A stretch of 64,000 nt of DNA from Hyphomicrobiales bacterium. Lineage in GTDB: Bacteria; Pseudomonadota; Alphaproteobacteria; Rhizobiales; Rhizobiaceae. The notes beneath the pieces were generated by a model. That model worked only from the letters and a program-made list of their open reading frames with translations. It had not been told where the DNA came from and made no database searches. The stretch covers positions 31,954 to 95,953 of the forward strand of contig UCCS01000005.1 in assembly GCA_900470965.1 (NCBI GenBank), in the 5' to 3' direction. A program made the position numbers and the translations under genes. Below are positions 52,315 through 61,755 of this stretch, in pieces. How positions within the stretch are numbered: position 1 is the first letter of the stretch; every line of letters starts with the position of its first letter.

Positions 52315-53268
52315 ATGAAGGATCTCGGCCGCGTCCATGTGGAATCATTTCTGGAAATGATGAGTGCCGAGCGGGGTGCTGCGGTCAATACGCTGCAATC
52401 CTACGAACGCGACCTGGACGACTTGCACTCCTTCCTGCACGGCCGCAGCGTTCGCCTGACAGAGGCGGCTTCGGGCGATCTCGGCGCTTATCTCGGCTCG
52501 CTATCCGCGCAGGGTTTCAAGCCTTCCTCGCAGGCCCGCCGCCTTGCCTCCATGCGGCAGTTCTACAAATTCCTCTATGCCGAGGGCCTGCGCACCGACG
52601 ATCCGACCGGCATTCTCGACGCGCCGAAAAAGGGCCGCTCCCTGCCGAAGACGATGGGCGTCGAGGAAGTGACCAAGCTGCTTACTCAGGCAGAAACCGA
52701 GGCCGCTGACCCTGCCCCCGGCCAGCTTCACCGCATGCGCATGCTGGCGCTGCTGGAACTGCTCTATGCCACCGGCATGCGTGTCAGCGAGCTCGTCTCG
52801 CTTCCAGCCCGCGTTCTCGATCAGGAAGGCCGTTTCCTGATGATCCGCGGCAAGGGCAACAAGGAGCGGCTGGTACCGCTTTCCCAATCGGCCATTGCCG
52901 CTCTGAAATCTTACGGCGGCATGCTGGCGTCGGAAGACGCCGCATCAAAACAGCCCCAGGAGAGCCCCTGGCTCTTCCCGGCCGCCTCGAAAGAGGGATA
53001 CTTGCCGCGCCAGGTCTTCGCCCGCGATCTCAAGAATCTGGCAATCCGCGCCGGCCTCACACCTTCGATGATTTCGCCGCACGTCATGCGACACGCCTTC
53101 GCGAGCCACCTTCTGGCCAACGGCGCGGACCTGCGCGTGGTGCAGGAACTCCTCGGCCATTCAGACATTTCGACGACACAAATCTATACGCATGTTCTGG
53201 AAGAACGGCTCCAGCAACTCGTCCATACGCACCACCCCCTTGCAAAACAGGCGAAAAAGCACGAATAG
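52315..53268 (+). CDS. xerD: Site-specific tyrosine recombinase XerD
   Basis: 317 residues, full length. Catalytic residues are Arg156 (ATGMRVSEL), Lys180 ([13 protein letters not shown]), His256 and Arg259 (SPHVMRHAF), His282 (LGHSDISTT) and Tyr291 (QIYTHV). The N-terminal SAM-like core-binding domain is complete, in contrast with the island integrase at 3529. With XerC it resolves chromosome dimers at dif at the division septum. It lies between the small membrane gene and accA. Confidence 0.93.
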   Translation: MKDLGRVHVESFLEMMSAERGAAVNTLQSYERDLDDLHSFLHGRSVRLTEAASGDLGAYLGSLSAQGFKPSSQARRLASMRQFYKFLYAEGLRTDDPTGILDAPKKGRSLPKTMGVEEVTKLLTQAETEAADPAPGQLHRMRMLALLELLYATGMRVSELVSLPARVLDQEGRFLMIRGKGNKERLVPLSQSAIAALKSYGGMLASEDAASKQPQESPWLFPAASKEGYLPRQVFARDLKNLAIRAGLTPSMISPHVMRHAFASHLLANGADLRVVQELLGHSDISTTQIYTHVLEERLQQLVHTHHPLAKQAKKHE

Positions 53269-53330
53269 GACCGGCGACAAGGGACGGAACCAGGAAACTG
53301 CCCCGCGCACAAGGAACGGAAACGCACCTC

Positions 53331-54284
53331 ATGCACAACTATCTCGACTTCGAAAAGCCGATCTCCGACCTCGAAGGTAAGATCATCGAGCTTAAGAAGC
53401 TGGCGACGGAAGACGAAAGCATCGACACCTCCGACGAGGTCGGCAGGCTCGAAGTCCGCGTCCGCGAGGCGATCGTCGAGATCTATTCGAAGCTCAACGC
53501 CTGGCAGAAGACGCAGGTCGCGCGCCATCCGCAGCGTCCCCATTTCGTCGATTATGCCAAGACGCTCTTCCAGGAATTCACGCCGCTTGCCGGCGACCGC
53601 AAGTTTTCCGAGGATGCCGCCATCCAGGCTGGCCTTGCCCGCTTCCGCGGCCAGCCGGTCGCCGTCATCGGTCAGGAAAAGGGCAACGACACCAAGAGCC
53701 GCCTGAAGCACAATTTCGGCAGCGCCCGTCCTGAAGGTTACCGCAAAGCGATCCGTATCCTCGAAATGGCGGATCGTTTTCAGCTCCCGGTCATCACCCT
53801 CGTCGATACCGCAGGCGCCTATCCGGGTGTCGGCGCCGAAGAGCGCGGTCAGGCTGAAGCCATCGCCCGTTCGACGGAAATGTGCCTCGGCGTCAAGGTG
53901 CCACTGATCTCGATCGTCATCGGCGAAGGCGGCTCAGGCGGCGCGATCGCGATTGCTACCGGCAACCGCGTCTACATGCTCGAACATTCGATCTACAGCG
54001 TCATCTCGCCGGAAGGCGCCGCCTCGATCCTCTGGCGTGATTCCACCCGCGCCAAGGAAGCGGCGACCAATATGAAGATCACGGCGGAGGACTTGAAGGC
54101 ACTCGGCGTCATCGACGGCATTATCCCCGAGCCGCTCGGCGGCGCCCACCGTGATCCCGACAGCGTCATCGCCGCCACCGGCGATATAATCTCCAACGCG
54201 CTTGCCGAAATGGCCTCCCGTTCCGGCGAGCAACTGCGCAATGACCGCCGCCAGAAGTTCCTCGCCATGGGCCGCAATCTGTAA
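53331..54284 (+). CDS. accA: Acetyl-CoA carboxylase carboxyltransferase subunit alpha
   Basis: 317 residues. It transfers carboxyl from biotin-carrier protein to acetyl-CoA, the first step of fatty acid synthesis, together with AccD. Landmarks: [14 protein letters not shown] at the start, [44 protein letters not shown] and [12 protein letters not shown]. It follows xerD by 62 bp. Confidence 0.96.
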   Translation: MHNYLDFEKPISDLEGKIIELKKLATEDESIDTSDEVGRLEVRVREAIVEIYSKLNAWQKTQVARHPQRPHFVDYAKTLFQEFTPLAGDRKFSEDAAIQAGLARFRGQPVAVIGQEKGNDTKSRLKHNFGSARPEGYRKAIRILEMADRFQLPVITLVDTAGAYPGVGAEERGQAEAIARSTEMCLGVKVPLISIVIGEGGSGGAIAIATGNRVYMLEHSIYSVISPEGAASILWRDSTRAKEAATNMKITAEDLKALGVIDGIIPEPLGGAHRDPDSVIAATGDIISNALAEMASRSGEQLRNDRRQKFLAMGRNL

Positions 54285-54311
54285 AATCCACAGGTCTGCG
54301 TAATTGATTGG

Positions 54312-54348
54312 GGCCAAATCTTGGCCACAATAATGTTATCTGTAACAT
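54312..54348. promoter_or_regulatory. Two short palindromes between accA and the YafK gene
   Basis: GGCCAAATCTTGGCC (54312-54326) and ATGTTATCTGTAACAT (54333-54348) are perfect inverted repeats, 6 bp apart. The first may act as a 3'-end hairpin for accA and the second as an operator. The rest of this 194-bp gap shows nothing else. Confidence 0.3.
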
Positions 54349-54478
54349 CAGCGCTTGCAGGGCACTTCGGGGTAAGTCATAGGCTGGTAAGGATTTATCA
54401 AGTATAAGCCGCCTATGATTCCGCGCTACGCCCGGTTTTCGTAAGCGGGTTGGGTCTCATTATTGATGGGCTGATTGA

Positions 54479-55705
54479 ATGCGCATACGTCATCTTGCCT
54501 ATGTTTCGCTCATGGCGCTGGCTCTGACCGGCTGCAATGACGCATTGGAATCCGCGCAGGGTATCGACCTCTCGACAGTCAGGAACAAGGTGGAGCAGCC
54601 GCTTCCGAGCCGCATCCTTGCCGACATGTCGGCCAAGGGCATGGACCGCAACTCGCCGATCATGATCCGCATCTTCAAGGAAGAAGGCGCGCTGGAAATC
54701 TGGAAGGCGAAGACGAACAACCGTTTCGACAAGATCGCCGACTACAAGATCTGCGCCTGGTCCGGCAAACTCGGCCCGAAGGTGAAGTCCGGCGACCGTC
54801 AGGCGCCAGAAGGTTTCTACAACCTCACTCGCGCTAACCTGAACCCCAATTCCAAATATTATCTCGCCATCAACACCGGTTTCCCGAACCGCTATGATGC
54901 CGTCAACGGCCGCTCCGGCAGTGATCTGATGATCCATGGCGCCTGCTCGTCGTCAGGCTGCTACTCCATGACCGACCAGCAGGTTCTGGAAATCTACGCC
55001 TTTGCCCGCGACGCCCTCAAGGGTGGTCAGGAAACGGTACAGCTTCAGGCCTTCCCCTTCCGCATGACGGCCGAGAACATGGTCAAGCATCGTCTCGATC
55101 AGAACTACGATTTCTGGAAGATGCTGAAGGTCGGCTACGACAATTTCGAAGTCACCAAGCGCCCGCCGGAAGTGAATGTCTGCGAGAAGAAATACGTCTT
55201 CAACCAGCAGGCAACCGATGGCGGCAGCTTCAATCCGGCCGGCAAGTGCCCGGCCATGTCAACGCCGCCGGCACTGACGGCGGCTCTCGCTTCCTACGAC
55301 AAGACCTATGACGCCGACTATCAGACGGCCCTGAAAAAATATGACGGCCTTGCCTGGTACGACCCGACAGAGGCCGAGCGCAAGGCTGTTGTCGCCAAGC
55401 TCCGCAAAGGCCGCGAACTGGCTTTTGCGCCAACGGGCACCTCGCTGGAAGCCGGCCGCATGGTCAAGGTTGCCGAACTCGAAGACATGATGGCCAATCA
55501 GGCCGCGAAGAGCGTTGCTGCCAAGACCGCAGCGACTGCGACGCCGACGACGCAGGCTCAAGCCACGACCGTCGCTGCAGCGCTGCCGGCCAATATTCCG
55601 GTGCCGATGCAGAACCCGCTGGCCTATGCCGCGCCCGAGCCCGCGCCGCAGGAAACCGCCGACGCCACCAAGAAGCCGTTCTGGAAGTTCTGGGCCAGGA
55701 ACTGA
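54479..55705 (+). CDS. YafK-type L,D-transpeptidase lipoprotein
   Basis: 408 residues. A lipoprotein signal ends in LTGC (Cys19). The L,D-transpeptidase domain (about 55-190) carries HGACSSSGCYSM, with His153 and catalytic Cys161. An alanine/threonine/proline-rich tail of about 80 residues (ATATPTTQAQATTVAAALPA) ends in KPFWKFWARN. YafK-like enzymes cut or form links between peptidoglycan and envelope proteins. It is 5 bp from the tusA gene. Confidence 0.88.
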   Translation: MRIRHLAYVSLMALALTGCNDALESAQGIDLSTVRNKVEQPLPSRILADMSAKGMDRNSPIMIRIFKEEGALEIWKAKTNNRFDKIADYKICAWSGKLGPKVKSGDRQAPEGFYNLTRANLNPNSKYYLAINTGFPNRYDAVNGRSGSDLMIHGACSSSGCYSMTDQQVLEIYAFARDALKGGQETVQLQAFPFRMTAENMVKHRLDQNYDFWKMLKVGYDNFEVTKRPPEVNVCEKKYVFNQQATDGGSFNPAGKCPAMSTPPALTAALASYDKTYDADYQTALKKYDGLAWYDPTEAERKAVVAKLRKGRELAFAPTGTSLEAGRMVKVAELEDMMANQAAKSVAAKTAATATPTTQAQATTVAAALPANIPVPMQNPLAYAAPEPAPQETADATKKPFWKFWARN

Positions 55706-55710
55706 TCGGC

Positions 55711-55935
55711 TTGGACGCCATTCTCTACGATCTGCGCGGGCTGAAATGCCCGCTTCCCGTTATCAAGACGCGCAAGAAGCTGACGGCCATGCCGAGCGGT
55801 GCGATGATCCTCGTCGACACCAGCGATCCGCTTGCCGTCATCGATATCCCGCATTTCTGCAATGAAGATGGCCACGAGTTGGTCAGCACGGAAAAGACCG
55901 AGCGCGGCCACCGTTTCCTGATCCGCAAGGGATAG
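55711..55935 (+). CDS. TusA family sulfur carrier protein
   Basis: 74 residues, starting with TTG 55711. The motif LRGLKCPLPVIKT contains the active Cys13 of the TusA Cys-Pro-x-Pro signature. TusA-like proteins carry persulfide sulfur for tRNA thiolation or cofactors. The coupling to the YafK gene (5 bp) is not functionally obvious. Confidence 0.9.
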   Translation: MDAILYDLRGLKCPLPVIKTRKKLTAMPSGAMILVDTSDPLAVIDIPHFCNEDGHELVSTEKTERGHRFLIRKG

Positions 55936-55947
55936 AGCGTTTTCTCA

Positions 55948-57090
55948 TTAAATCCGCATGCCCGGAATGGCGAGCGGATTGTCGCTGAGCGCAGCCCGGT
56001 CAGGCGTATCGATCCGCGGCTTGCCGAGGAAGGCATCGAAAAGATCTTTCACGAAAGCCTCCGGCAGATCCTTGGTGATCAGCACCATGCGCGTGCGCCG
56101 GTCCTCAGGATCCGGCCAGGCAGCAAGCCGCACCGGCGGGTGGAAGATGCTCTGGACGCCGTGCAGCACCAGCGGGCGTTCCGGCCGGTCTGATGTGGCG
56201 ATGATCGCCTTCATGCGCAGAAGCTTCTCTCCATGCGCCGAACGCAGGAGATCGATGAACATTTCGAGCGCCATCGGATCGATTGCCTTCTCCTCGATGA
56301 TCGAGAAGGAACGGATCGACGCATCGTGACGATTGACGTCGTGCGGGTCCTGATGCTCGTGGCCATGATGATGGTGGTGATGACCGTGATCGTGGCCATG
56401 ATCATGATGGCCCTCATGCTCGTCCTCATCATGCAGCCAGCGGCGGACATCGGCGATTTTTGTGCCGGGATCATAAAGCCCGTTGACGAAAATACGCGCT
56501 GAGCCTGCCTCATCGCTGTCGGCATCCATGATGGCGGCACGCGGATTGAGGCCATGCAGAAGCGCCATCAGCGCATCCGTGTCACCCGCTATGCTCTGTT
56601 TCGAAACGATGAGCCGATCGGCGACAGCCGTCTGCTTGCGCGCCTCCTCATGATTGTCGAGCGTCTGCGGGCCGTTCACGGCATCGACGACGGTGACCAC
56701 ACCATCGAGCTCGAAATTCTGCGCAACAATCGGATTGCCCATGATCGCCTGCATGACGGGAGCCGGATCGGCAAGGCCGGTGGTCTCGATGACCACGCGT
56801 TTGACCGGCTTCACACGACCCGTCTGCACCGCATCCATGAGATCCGCGAGCGTATCGACCAGTTCCCCGCGCACTGTGCAGCAGAGGCAGCCATCGGAGA
56901 GCTCGATGATGGAATCGCCGGAGCTTTCGACCAGCAGATGGTCGATGCCGACATCGCCGAACTCGTTGATGATGACGGCCGCATCCTTCATGACAGGATC
57001 TTTGAGGATGCGGTTCAGAAGCGTCGATTTACCGGCGCCGAGAAAGCCGGTCAGGATGGTGACCGGGATCCTGTCGCTAAGCGTGCTCAT
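55948..57090 (-). CDS. COG0523 (CobW/ZNG1-like) GTPase metallochaperone
   Basis: 380 residues. Walker A GFLGAGKST, metal motif CLCC at 68-71 (DGCLCCTVRG), and a His-rich stretch at about residues 225-255 (DHGHDHGHHHHHHGHEH) before the CobW C-terminal domain. These proteins deliver Zn or Co to enzymes using GTP. No cobalamin operon is adjacent, so a zinc role is more likely. It lies 9 bp downstream of dacA on the same strand and shares its transcript. Confidence 0.88.
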   Translation of the reverse strand: MSTLSDRIPVTILTGFLGAGKSTLLNRILKDPVMKDAAVIINEFGDVGIDHLLVESSGDSIIELSDGCLCCTVRGELVDTLADLMDAVQTGRVKPVKRVVIETTGLADPAPVMQAIMGNPIVAQNFELDGVVTVVDAVNGPQTLDNHEEARKQTAVADRLIVSKQSIAGDTDALMALLHGLNPRAAIMDADSDEAGSARIFVNGLYDPGTKIADVRRWLHDEDEHEGHHDHGHDHGHHHHHHGHEHQDPHDVNRHDASIRSFSIIEEKAIDPMALEMFIDLLRSAHGEKLLRMKAIIATSDRPERPLVLHGVQSIFHPPVRLAAWPDPEDRRTRMVLITKDLPEAFVKDLFDAFLGKPRIDTPDRAALSDNPLAIPGMRI

Positions 57091-57099
57091 GGTTTTTCC

Positions 57100-58233
57100 T
57101 TAGAAGGATTTCGGCCGCGGGAGCGGAACCGGCACATTGGCGAGCGCTTCCACGGCATCGCCCTTGGCGGTCTTGTCGTTTTGCGCGACCGGTTGCGGAT
57201 CCTGGCCGGGAATGAGGCCGGCGAAGACGAATTGCGGCTCGTGATCCATTTCATGGATATAGGGCGACTGCACCTTCATGCGGCCGACCTCGTCGCGCGT
57301 TTCGCTGCGCACCTTCGCGCCCTTGGCGCTGCAAATATCGGCCGTGATGTCATTCACCTGGTCCTGCCCCGGACCGTAGGGCCTCAGCGAACCCAGTGTA
57401 TCATTTGCCGCAAACTGTGTGGTGAAGCCCTTCTGCAGCAGATTGGCAGTGGCGTCAGCGCGGGCCGCCAGGCTGTCGGTGCCGAGCACGACGGAAACCA
57501 GCGTGCGGCCGCTGCGTGTCGCCGAACCGATCTGGTTGAAGCCCGAAGCGCAGATAAAGCCGGTCTTCATACCGTCGGCACCGGCAAAACGGCCGATCAG
57601 CATATTGATGTTCGGAACGTTCTGCTTGCCGGTCGTAAAGCCTTCCAGCGAAAAATAGCCGGCATATTGCGGGAAGTCCCGGCGCAGCGCCACCGACAGG
57701 ATCGCGAGGTCGCGAGCCGTCGTAAACTGCCCCTTGCCCGGCAGGCCGTTCGGATTGATGAAATGCGAATCCGACATGCCGAGCTTCGCCGCTTCGGCAT
57801 TCATGCGGACAACGAAAGCTTCCTCGGTGCCGCTGACCGCCTCGGCGACGGCGACCGCGATATCGTTCGCCGACTTCACCATCAGGATCTTGAGCGCGCT
57901 GTCGAGCGTGAATTTCTGGCCCGGCTTGAAGCCCATCTTGGCCGGCGGTTCGGCGGCTGCCCGCTTGCTCATGACAACGGGCGTGTCGAGGCTGATCTGG
58001 CCGGAGCGGAGTGCATCGAATACCGTATAAACGGTCATGAGTTTGGTCAGTGAAGCCGGATACCACTTGCGGAAGGCTTCTTCATGCTCCAGCACCCGGC
58101 CGGTCTGCACGTCGACGAGAATATGCGGATTGGCCTCAGCAAATGTAACGGACGAGACAAGAACCGCTGTTGCTGTCGCTATAAAAGAAAAGGGCCGCAA
58201 AGCGGCGAACAAACGATCGTGGCGCGTCGACAA
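57100..58233 (-). CDS. dacA: D-alanyl-D-alanine carboxypeptidase (penicillin-binding protein)
   Basis: 377 residues with a signal sequence (AT/FAEANPHIL boundary). The three PBP motifs are SLTKLM (Ser61, Lys64), SAND (Ser121, Asn123) and KTG (GMKTGF). It trims D-Ala from peptidoglycan stem peptides in the periplasm. The C-terminus ends in a proline-rich LPRPKSF rather than a clear amphipathic anchor. It precedes the COG0523 GTPase gene. Confidence 0.9.
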   Translation of the reverse strand: MSTRHDRLFAALRPFSFIATATAVLVSSVTFAEANPHILVDVQTGRVLEHEEAFRKWYPASLTKLMTVYTVFDALRSGQISLDTPVVMSKRAAAEPPAKMGFKPGQKFTLDSALKILMVKSANDIAVAVAEAVSGTEEAFVVRMNAEAAKLGMSDSHFINPNGLPGKGQFTTARDLAILSVALRRDFPQYAGYFSLEGFTTGKQNVPNINMLIGRFAGADGMKTGFICASGFNQIGSATRSGRTLVSVVLGTDSLAARADATANLLQKGFTTQFAANDTLGSLRPYGPGQDQVNDITADICSAKGAKVRSETRDEVGRMKVQSPYIHEMDHEPQFVFAGLIPGQDPQPVAQNDKTAKGDAVEALANVPVPLPRPKSF

Positions 58234-58389
58234 GTGCTCGTCCTTCAGGGAATTATCTCGAAACCTTCCCCTATTTACCCTATATGGCTATGACATGGCA
58301 AAGGTCATTGACTAAGTTATTTCCAAGGCATCACGCCCTTGTGATGCTTTCAGACAGGCCCCACGCATTTCATTCACAGGAAGCCAAGA

Positions 58390-59553
58390 ATGCCGATTCT
58401 GAATAGAGCCGCCGAACTTCAGGACGAAGTCGCAGAGTGGCGCCGCCACATCCATGCGCGGCCGGAACTTCTCTTCGCAGTCGAAAATACCGCTGCCTTC
58501 GTTGCTGAAAAGCTTAAGGAATTCGGCGTCGATGAAATCGTCACCGGCATCGGTCGCACAGGCGTCGTCGGCCTCATCAAGGGCAAGGGCGAGGGCGCCC
58601 GCACGGTCGGCCTGCGCGCCGATATGGATGCCCTGCCGCTCACCGAAATCACTGGCAAACCTTGGGCATCGAAAACACCTGGCAAGATGCACGCCTGCGG
58701 TCATGACGGCCATACCGCCATGCTGCTCGGTGCCGCGAAATATCTCGCAGAGACCCGCAACTTCAATGGCAATGTCGCTGTGATCTTTCAGCCCGCCGAA
58801 GAAGGCGGCGGCGGCGGCAACCTGATGGTCAAGGACGGCATGATGGAGCGCTTCGGCATCGAAGAGGTCTACGGCATGCACAATCTGCCGGGCCTGCCCG
58901 TCGGTCAGTTCGCCACCCGCAAAGGTCCCATCATGGCGGCGACCGACGAATTCACCGTCACCATCAAGGGCCGCGGCGGCCATGCAGCGCAGCCGCACCG
59001 TACGATCGACCCGATCGCCATCGGCGCGCAGATCGTCTCGAACCTGCAGCTGATCGCCTCGCGCAGCGTCAATCCGCTGCGCTCGGTCGTCGTCTCCGTC
59101 ACTAAGTTCAATGCCGGCTTCGCTCATAACGTCATCCCCAATGACGCAACCTTCGCCGGCACGATCCGCACGCTTGATGACGAGGTGCGCGCCCAGGCCG
59201 AAGCACGCCTTCGCGAAGTCGTGGAAGGCATCTGCGCTGCCCATGGTGCGGCAGCCGACATCAACTTCCACCGCAACTACCCCGTCACCTTCAACCATGC
59301 GGATGAAACGGAACATGCCGTCGCCATCGCCAGCGACATTGCCGGCGAAGCCAACGTCAATCCCGAGGTCGATCCGATGATGGGCGGCGAGGATTTCTCC
59401 TACATGCTGAACGTCCGCCCCGGCGCCTTCATCTTCATCGGCAACGGCGACACCGCCGGCCTGCATAACCCGGCCTACGACTTCAACGACGAAGCCATCG
59501 CCCACGGCATTTCCTACTGGGTGCGCCTTGCCGAACAGCGCCTCGGCGCCTGA
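58390..59553 (+). CDS. M20 family amidohydrolase (hippurate hydrolase type)
   Basis: 387 residues, start behind CAGGAAGCC. The metal site is CGHDGHTAM, with QPAEEGGGG, GMHNLPGLPVG and EVDPMMGGEDFS. The dimerisation domain (about 185-300) sits between the catalytic halves. It hydrolyses N-acyl amino acids or similar amides; the substrate is not fixed. A terminator follows 24 bp after the stop. Confidence 0.92.
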   Translation: MPILNRAAELQDEVAEWRRHIHARPELLFAVENTAAFVAEKLKEFGVDEIVTGIGRTGVVGLIKGKGEGARTVGLRADMDALPLTEITGKPWASKTPGKMHACGHDGHTAMLLGAAKYLAETRNFNGNVAVIFQPAEEGGGGGNLMVKDGMMERFGIEEVYGMHNLPGLPVGQFATRKGPIMAATDEFTVTIKGRGGHAAQPHRTIDPIAIGAQIVSNLQLIASRSVNPLRSVVVSVTKFNAGFAHNVIPNDATFAGTIRTLDDEVRAQAEARLREVVEGICAAHGAAADINFHRNYPVTFNHADETEHAVAIASDIAGEANVNPEVDPMMGGEDFSYMLNVRPGAFIFIGNGDTAGLHNPAYDFNDEAIAHGISYWVRLAEQRLGA

Positions 59554-59577
59554 GATGAAACGACATTAGAAATACTG

Positions 59578-59606
59578 AAAAGGCTTGGCTTCCTGCCAAG
59601 CCTTTT
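59578..59606 (+). terminator. Rho-independent terminator after the M20 gene
   Basis: AAAAGGCTTGGC and GCCAAGCCTTTT form a perfect 12-bp stem with a TTCCT loop and end in T residues. It separates the M20 gene from tRNA-Arg. Confidence 0.8.
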
Positions 59607-59625
59607 GTATGCATGGCATCCAAGT

Positions 59626-59702
59626 GGTCCCGTAGCTCAGCAGGATAGAGCACCAGATTCCTAATCTGGGGGTCACGCGTTCGAATCGCGTCGGGATCAC
59701 CA
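59626..59702 (+). tRNA. tRNA-Arg (anticodon CCT)
   Basis: 77 nt with acceptor arms GGTCCCG and CGGGATC (one G-U pair), A discriminator and encoded CCA. The anticodon loop TTCCTAA, in the stem CCAGA/TCTGG, gives CCT. The T-arm has TTCGAAT. No attachment-site duplication is found near it. Confidence 0.95.
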
Positions 59703-59707
59703 CTCTC

Positions 59708-60217
59708 TCACCGATAGCCAGGTCGCCACCGCACGGCGCGTTTTGCGCCAACCCCGAACAGTGCCGCGACGATCCAACTGCCGAGGAAGCCGATTGCCGC
59801 CCAGACGAGGCCGGCGAAGCTGACGGGGACGCCGGGCACGAAGTCGCGCCATGTATTGGCAATTATCCCCTCATCGGCATCGCGCATCAACACGAAGGGC
59901 TTGGCGACCGGCGGCGCACTGCCGAGATCCGATTGCTGGGTGACGAGGCGCTCATAGCGCTCCAGCGTACTGCGCATCGAAAGGCCGCGATCGCGCAGGA
60001 AATCGTCGGGAGAACGGGCATAGACATCGAGCGCCTGCTGACGATCGAGATGATGGTCGGCGGCCTGTTTCGTGAAGTCGTCGACGATGATCCTGAGCTC
60101 GTCGATCGCCCCACCGATACGCTGGCGATATTGCTGTGCGAATTCCGGCGCCTGCGAGAAAAGCGTGCCGCCGGCAAGTCCAACGACCAGTGTGACGGCC
60201 CTTCCAATCTGTCCCAT
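59708..60217 (-). CDS. DUF2937 membrane protein
   Basis: 169 residues from ATG 60217 with GGAG upstream; the longer frame is discounted. A first helix (AVTLVVGLAGGTLFSQ), a long periplasmic helical segment (EFAQQYRQRIGGAIDELR) and a second helix near residue 145 fit DUF2937. Function unknown. Its end lies 6 bp from tRNA-Arg. Confidence 0.82.
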   Translation of the reverse strand: MGQIGRAVTLVVGLAGGTLFSQAPEFAQQYRQRIGGAIDELRIIVDDFTKQAADHHLDRQQALDVYARSPDDFLRDRGLSMRSTLERYERLVTQQSDLGSAPPVAKPFVLMRDADEGIIANTWRDFVPGVPVSFAGLVWAAIGFLGSWIVAALFGVGAKRAVRWRPGYR

Positions 60218-60361
60218 GACGATGTCTCCGGCTGTTCCGACACCAGAACGATTTCGAGCGGGCAAAGGTTGCCACTGACACATTTGGTAACGCTATGTGA
60301 TTGAACTGATTGCGCTTCGTTCGAGTTGATCACCCGACCAACTTAGAAAGAGAGGCTTGTC

Positions 60362-60613
60362 ATGAAGAATATTATCATCGCTTCTGCATTTGCTGCGGTT
60401 ACGATTTTCGCCGCTGCTCTGCCTTCGCAGGCGGCCAGCGTAACCATCACAAATGACAATGGCGGAGACGGATATCACCACCGCATGGCGGATCGTCCTT
60501 ACTACCGCCATCACCTGCCGCCGCGCCGCGTTTCGCATGATTGCGTGACCCGCACGGAACGCATCCATAGCCACGGCGAAACCGTGATCAGGAAGACCCG
60601 TGTCTGCCGCTAA
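60362..60613 (+). CDS. Small secreted protein with Cys-x20-Cys motif
   Basis: 83 residues with signal peptide (IIIASAFAAVTIFAAALPSQA). The mature part is rich in His and Arg (YYRHHLPPRR) and ends with CVTRTER and KTRVCR, the two cysteines 21 positions apart. Same architecture and spacing as the protein at 8316. AGAGAGGC lies upstream. Periplasmic, function unknown. Confidence 0.7.
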   Translation: MKNIIIASAFAAVTIFAAALPSQAASVTITNDNGGDGYHHRMADRPYYRHHLPPRRVSHDCVTRTERIHSHGETVIRKTRVCR

Positions 60614-60621
60614 GATACGAA

Positions 60622-60649
60622 GACCCCGGCTGGAGACCCGGCCGGGGTC
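60622..60649 (+). terminator. Terminator-like hairpin
   Basis: GACCCCGGC and GCCGGGGTC pair over 9 bases around a 10-base loop, eight bases after the secreted protein stop. The following CTGCTGTTCTC is only partly T-rich. Confidence 0.6.
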
Positions 60650-60718
60650 TGCTGTTCTCAAACATGAGGAACTTCGGAATTTTTCCCGCGTTTTACCGGC
60701 AAAACAGGAGTATCCATC

Positions 60719-60880
60719 ATGCGTATTCGAATGACTCTTCTTGCAATTGGCGGCGCAATCGCCTGCGGTCTGCTCATCGCCATCAGCTACCAGCCGCAAG
60801 GCCCCGTCGCCACACATAAGACCGATCGGCTCGTCGGTGAAAAGGCCCCCGCCGGTTTCCTGACCGAGCGCTTCGGCTGA
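60719..60880 (+). CDS. Small membrane or exported peptide, 53 residues
   Basis: ATG 60719 has AGGAG nine bases upstream. One hydrophobic helix (MTLLAIGGAIACGLLIAI) is followed by a polar tail (SYQPQGPVATHKTDRLVGEK). Its TGA is directly next to the stop of the convergent methyltransferase (TGATCA). The tail may be periplasmic. Unknown family. Confidence 0.6.
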   Translation: MRIRMTLLAIGGAIACGLLIAISYQPQGPVATHKTDRLVGEKAPAGFLTERFG

Positions 60881-61681
60881 TCAGCTGAGCGACGGCTTGC
60901 GTGCCACGACGTGGAAATATTCCTCGTCTGCCAGCGTTTCGCCACCAAGCGGGCGACCATCGACTGAAAAGAGCAACGGCTCGCCGGTAAAACGGCTTTC
61001 GGTGAGTTGTGAGCGCAGCTGACCGGGTGTCGTGGCATAGACCATGATGCCGAAATCATGGGCGCGATGCAGCAAGATCGCATGTTCGCCATGCCGCTGC
61101 TCCAGTGGCGCGAAACGACGTTCCCGCACCAGTCCCATTGCGTGCTTGAGGAGCCGGAAGCTCAGCTTCACCGGATGGTTGGACCAGACGATGGAAGAAC
61201 GGGCGCGGTTTTCACCAAAACCATGCCAATTGCGATTGAAGGTCGAAAAGGCAAACGTGCCGCCGGCCTTCAGCACGCGCGATACTTCACGCAGGACCGA
61301 TCTGCGTCCATCCGCATCGACGGAGTCGATGCCGTTATAGCTGAAAACGACGAGATCGAAGGAGCCATTGGCAAAGGCTGAAAGATCACGTGCATCCATA
61401 TTTTCAAAACGAAGGCCCGGATGGTTGGAGCGCGCAAGCGTCACCATCTCGGGCGTATAGTCGATACCGACATAGTTGTCCGCCTCGCTGGCAAGAAGCG
61501 CTGCGGTGCGGCCTCCGCCGACACCGATATCGAGGACGCTGCCGCCCTTCGCATTGGCGAGGCCAATGCCAAGCGCCATACGTTCGCCTTCATTGATGAA
61601 GCCGTTGCTATTGCGATAGTCGCGTCGGGAGAGCGGGCTGCTCCATGTCCGACGATTGATCATTTCCATCTGATGCATCAA
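60881..61681 (-). CDS. Class I SAM-dependent methyltransferase
   Basis: 266 residues. Motif I is VLDIGVGGGRTAALLA, then YVGIDYTPEMV and NMDARDLSAFANGSFDLVVFS. Methyltransf_25 fold with a long C-terminal extension. The start has several near ATG codons (MMHQMEM). A CtrA-like TTAA-N7-TTAA box lies 75-90 bp upstream. Acceptor unknown. Confidence 0.85.
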   Translation of the reverse strand: MMHQMEMINRRTWSSPLSRRDYRNSNGFINEGERMALGIGLANAKGGSVLDIGVGGGRTAALLASEADNYVGIDYTPEMVTLARSNHPGLRFENMDARDLSAFANGSFDLVVFSYNGIDSVDADGRRSVLREVSRVLKAGGTFAFSTFNRNWHGFGENRARSSIVWSNHPVKLSFRLLKHAMGLVRERRFAPLEQRHGEHAILLHRAHDFGIMVYATTPGQLRSQLTESRFTGEPLLFSVDGRPLGGETLADEEYFHVVARKPSLS

Positions 61682-61755
61682 AACACCTGACTTTCGGGGG
61701 CTGGAATAGGTCCAAACCTAGGTCAGAGGTCGGCGCGAATAAACTTACGGAAAGT

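Noticed and set aside
52315..53268. XerD-like gene as a phage integrase
   Set aside because: Full length, standard XerD motifs and a housekeeping neighbourhood (accA) make it the chromosomal recombinase.
56554..58053. A 499-codon plus-strand frame
   Set aside because: Antisense of the COG0523 GTPase and dacA genes.
59626..59702. Second island at tRNA-Arg
   Set aside because: No duplication of the tRNA 3' end and no integrase near it.
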